Below, one piece after another: positions 60,351-64,000 of a stretch of 64,000 nt of DNA; position 1 is the stretch's first letter; each line of letters starts with the position of its first letter. The position numbers were made by a program, and so were the translations under genes. The notes under the pieces are model-generated. The model saw nothing but the letters and a program-made list of their open reading frames with translations, was not told the DNA's origin and made no database searches. Origin of the DNA: Balaenoptera acutorostrata (taxonomy: Eukaryota; Chordata; Mammalia; Artiodactyla; Balaenopteridae); assembly GCF_949987535.1 (NCBI RefSeq), contig NC_080067.1, positions 66,588,128 through 66,652,127 of the forward strand, written 5' to 3'.

Positions 60351-61013
60351 CTTATTATTTAATTCTGTTGTCTGTAGCCATCTAATTCTTAGTTTTAGTG
60401 ATTCTGGAGGAGTCATCAAGATAAAAATATAAGCTGATCTATTCCTCTTGGTGTCACATCAAATATCTAGACAACCTATGATATGTTGTTCTTTTTGACG
60501 ATTTTTAGAAAACATTTAAAGTGGAAAAGGAGGTAGGTCAATTGACAGACACATACATCTTACAAAACATGGATAGTAAAAGCACTAAAAATACATTTTA
60601 CTGGCAAAGCAGAAGCATTTTTAAAAGTGGAAAAGATCAAGGATAAAATAAAATCCCCGATGTGAACACAGGTAACATTAATTACAATTGATGCTTTGGT
60701 TTATAATATGGAGCATATACCACTTTACATACATTATGTTAATTTAATGTATCTCAAATGTTGACTTTGGTTAAAATATTTTCAAGGAAACTAGAAAATA
60801 TTCTTAAACAGCTTACTAGATCTTTCATAAAATGAACAAAAAATATTTTGAAATTGATGTACTGCTTGAACTTACGTCAGAAATTTGGTTTTTGTGAAAG
60901 ATAGTGGTTTACATGGTTGGAAGGACCCACACTCCAAGGGAAGTCTTCAACATCCTGGAAACAATGAAAGAATTCTCTAAACTCCACCTTTTTCTTTTCC
61001 CTCGGGGCACCAG

Positions 61014-61147
61014 TTAGATTCTCTGGTATCCAGAAGATTCACGCCTTAAGCGGATTCCATAGACAATCAAACCCACGGCGAAGAGACCAAGCACGATGGC
61101 CCCAATCACGGGAAGCACAATTGTGTAGTCAGATGAACATTCGTCCA
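61014..61147 (-). CDS. LAMP3: LAMP3 last coding exon (transmembrane span and lysosomal sorting tail)
   Basis: LAMP3 (DC-LAMP, CD208) is a lysosome-associated membrane glycoprotein of mature dendritic cells and type II pneumocytes. This 134-bp exon begins after TTCTCTTAG and encodes 43 residues and a TAA stop. DECSSDYT is the end of the luminal domain with a conserved Cys, followed by a hydrophobic span VLPVIGAIVLGLFAVGLIVY, then basic GIRLRRESS and the C-terminal GYQRI, a YxxPhi lysosomal targeting signal. The human C-terminus as I recall it is nearly the same. All other exons lie beyond the right edge; 61,148-64,000 is intron. Its location just upstream of MCCC1 in the same orientation matches human chromosome 3. 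Confidence 0.93.
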
Positions 61148-61202
61148 CTAAGAGAAAAAACAAATACAGCCACTAAGGTTTAGTGAGGACAGACCAGAAA
61201 GC

Positions 61203-61410
61203 AGGCTAGAGTGGGGAGAATATGAGCTTTGGAGTCAGACCTGTGCTTGACTTTTGCTTCCACCACTAACTGTGTGAACCTGGGAGGGTTATTTAACCCT
61301 GCAATTTACTCATTTATAAAGGAAGCAAATAATATATAAAATTGTTGGAGGATGAAATAAGATAACTTTCTCTTCTCAGAAATTAATAAATATTTAATAA
61401 TTGTTAGTCC
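61203..61410 (+). mobile_element. MIR SINE in the last LAMP3 intron
   Basis: GAGCTTTGGAGTCAGACCTG, CACTAACTGTGTGAACCTGG and GGAGGATGAAATAAGATAAC, MIR order, starting 56 bp from the LAMP3 exon. Confidence 0.8.
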
Positions 61411-61419
61411 TGTTTTCTT

Positions 61420-62440
61420 CCAGGTGTTGCTCTCTGCAAAGTGGGATGTGCTTACGTAAAACAGACTGTGTCACCGTAAACCTTATCTCTTGAAAACATG
61501 TGATGTTTCTCCACTTTTTAAAACATTCATTTTTGTCACACTTAGAGTTCTCTTTTATTGCTTTTAGTTAGCCAAAAATATTAGAAAATAGACCTAATTA
61601 TTTATGAGAGCTTAAAAGTGAAAGTTTGCAAATTTGTCAAAATTCTTTTTTCTTTATTCTGTTAGAGACTATTTATTCAGTTCATTTAAAATGTAATCAG
61701 TCTCGACTGGAGAAAGATGGAAGGCCCTGGGAATAAAAGGGAACTTAATTGAATACAAATAAATGGAGAACTATATCTATATCTTATTCAAGAATAGATG
61801 AGAGGATATGCCCTTGAGGTCTTCCATGAACCCATATTGAAATTATGCCCTGAACCAAGAATCACCATTAACCCAATTCTCACCTGAGGTCCAAGTAAAA
61901 AGAATCAGGAGGGGCCAGAGAAGAGGGAATGGTAATTAGAGACTCCTGGGGAAAAAAACTAAATCTATACAAGACAGGAACTGTGCCGGTAGTACACTAT
62001 TTGATTTGGCAGTGGACAATATTTACATTATAATGATGCATACCTTATTGGTTTAACAAAAAAACAGCGATATAACCATAAAAAGGATGGTGTAAGAAGT
62101 ATTAAATCCTTATCTTCCATAGCAAGAGGTTTAAAGCTGATAAATTAAGAAATAGTAGGATAAGCTTTTTATTATTTTTTAGAGAATTATGGAGATAGTT
62201 ACCATAAGAAACTGTTAAAACTAGTTAAGGTGCTTTGTCTCTTAGAGGAGGGACAGGGAAATGTTGCTTTTCATGAATCCTTTTAGAGTATATGATAATT
62301 TTGTTATTTACATATTTGTTAAAATTATATATAATTTTGTTATATTAAATATAACATTGTACATGTAAATATTTATATATATTTCTTAGATAGGAAAGAA
62401 CATAATCTAAGAAGTTAAAATAATTTGGAAAAAAATACAG
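61420..62440. other. LAMP3 intron DNA without recognised element
   Basis: AT-rich intron sequence. No exon-like conserved block was recognised. Confidence 0.4.
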
Positions 62441-62444
62441 AATT

Positions 62445-62825
62445 GTCAAAACAAAATGTAAAGCACAAACCTATCGATCCAGCAATTCCACTACTAGGAA
62501 TTTATACTGAAGATATATTCATAAAGTACACAAAAATATGTAATAATAATCTCCTTTTATGAGAGGAAAATTGACAATCTAAATATCCATCAAAAATTTA
62601 CAATTGTATATTCATACAATAGACTATGTTGTAGCCATCAGAAGGAATGTGGTAGATTTCCATGTGCTGACAGGGAAGTTACCTAAGATCTGTGAAGCAC
62701 TGCATGGGTGCCTAGAGCAAAAAAATACACAAGAAGCTGGGGGCAGACTGGGATGGGAATAGAGGCAACTTTTACTTTCTATGTAGTTTTACACTATTTA
62801 ATATGACATTGTTTAAACATCTTCA
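62445..62825 (+). mobile_element. Old L1-like 3' fragment in LAMP3 intron
   Basis: CGATCCAGCAATTCCACTAC and TATCCATCAAAAATTTACAA correspond to the L1 ORF2 end (DPAI-PLL and NIHQ-type regions), followed by sequence like an L1 3'UTR. Confidence 0.6.
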
Positions 62826-63639
62826 AAATGCAGAAAAGTAAACAAAGAAAATAGTTATCCAATCACCATGTTTCTTCCACTTGAATTAATCACCATAAAT
62901 CTTTGAGGCATTTGTTTCCTCTGTACATATATGTGTGTATGCATGTGTGTGTGCTCATGTGTATGCTTAAAGAAAAATCATTGTATTTTTTAAAATGATA
63001 TATGCTCATTATAAATCTCCTTAAAACCACCTACCCAGAAATTATCATTGGTAAAACATGGACAAACATTATTTCAGGCGCCTTCCTTTACAACTGTAAG
63101 AATAGATGGGTAGAAAAATAAATAGAAGTGGTTTTATCAAAATGGGATTATACAAATGCTATTTTAACCAAAATTGTTCATTTTAATGTTACTTGAATTT
63201 CACAGAAGAAAAAAACTAAAACAAAACTAGAGGAATTACTGCACTTCAAATAAACGTGTCTTTGCCATGGGAAATATTGTTGCATAAAAGATCTCTTTAA
63301 GGTTCAAAGAAGAGACAAAAATACACAAGTAGAAAATAAATAAATGATTATGAAATGCATTAAGAGGTTATAAAATAAATTAGAGACATGTTTTGTAAAC
63401 TCTGTGTTTCCAGTTAGACATTATCTATTGATTCTGTTTTGAAAGATTAACACTAACAGATTCCCTTCTATTTCTGGTCTTCCCAACTCAAATTCTGAAT
63501 AGCTATACATATTTTTAGAAACATTGTTCAGGTTTACAATATTTCAATTCTATTTGATAAGTATAATTCCTATAATTTCTAAAAATTCTTTTCAAATTTA
63601 GAACACATTTACTATTTAAAGTCAAAATAATACAAAATG

Positions 63640-63990
63640 CTGTACATTGAGAAGTTTCACTTCTACCCTTGTGCCACCTTCTTAGTTCCCCCTGCCAATA
63701 TTAGACAACTACTTAGTTTCTTATATATTTCCAATGTTTCAGATATAAGCAAAAGTGAAAATATACTTTTTTCCCCATTTTTCTCACTATTATGCATTAT
63801 ACATTTTTTAACAATATATTTTGGATAACTTTCCTTATACATACACAAGCATGTATGTTCTCATTCTTTTCTTATAACTGTATAGTATTCTGTTGTGGAA
63901 TGTATCTGTCCCAGATTGATGGACCCTTGGTTTGTTTTTAACCTTTTGATATTACAAATAATTCTGTGATGAATAAGCATGCACATATAT
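63640..63990 (-). mobile_element. Old L1-like fragment in LAMP3 intron
   Basis: Complement orientation; AACTGTATAGTATTCTGTTG and TTTGATATTACAAATAATTC resemble old L1 3' blocks. Confidence 0.5.
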
Positions 63991-64000
63991 CATTTTATAT

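Larger units (their letters stand above)
59480..61013 (-). other. LAMP3: Probable LAMP3 3'UTR with poly(A) signal
   Basis: The stretch follows the LAMP3 stop codon. A minus-strand AATAAA sits at 59,499-59,504 (TGTAATAAAAACTT), so cleavage is expected near 59,480 and the 3'UTR would be about 1.5 kb, close to the human length as I recall it. It contains an antisense MIR at about 60,118-60,350. The extent is inferred; other weak signals exist and no transcript data were available. Confidence 0.5.

Overview
The window is mammalian nuclear DNA, most likely from a cetacean. It carries about 25 copies of the tRNA-derived CHR-type SINE (head reading 'ACTTCCCTGGTGGCGCAGTGG', or its complement). That family is typical of whales and hippos. 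BovB and pig PRE-1 repeats are not seen. Family names for repeats are from memory and no database was searched.

The main gene is MCCC1, the biotin-bearing alpha subunit of mitochondrial 3-methylcrotonyl-CoA carboxylase (leucine breakdown), on the minus strand. Fourteen coding exons, from the start codon at 52,798 down to 3,858, were placed by hand. All have GT-AG junctions, all phases join, and together they give 560 codons plus one base without a stop. They cover the mitochondrial targeting peptide and the whole biotin carboxylase part. The remaining exons, including the biotinyl domain, must lie to the left of position 1. Residue numbering agrees with the human protein as I recall it (Arg385 falls in the expected place). 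A GC-rich, CpG-rich promoter region covers exon 1.

To the right, about 6.7 kb upstream of the MCCC1 start codon in its own reading direction, lies the last coding exon of LAMP3 (61,014-61,147, minus strand): membrane span, short basic tail and the GYQRI lysosomal sorting signal. Its 3'UTR probably runs to a poly(A) signal near 59,500. The LAMP3-MCCC1 order and shared orientation match human 3q27.

Everything else is intron or intergenic DNA filled with layers of transposable elements. Old MIR and L2 pieces and decayed L1s lie under an hAT-type element, an MER2-like element, a nearly full-length dead mariner and its 70-bp palindromic relative, a degraded retroviral pol remnant next to an MLT1-type LTR, and the younger CHR SINEs.

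No undescribed gene system was found. The most notable observations are small: an L1 copy that seems to carry a 3' transduction, two insertions that consist only of a poly(A) tail between target-site duplications, SINEs inserted within about 15-30 bp of two MCCC1 splice donors, and a hairpin MITE that could be a microRNA-like precursor.
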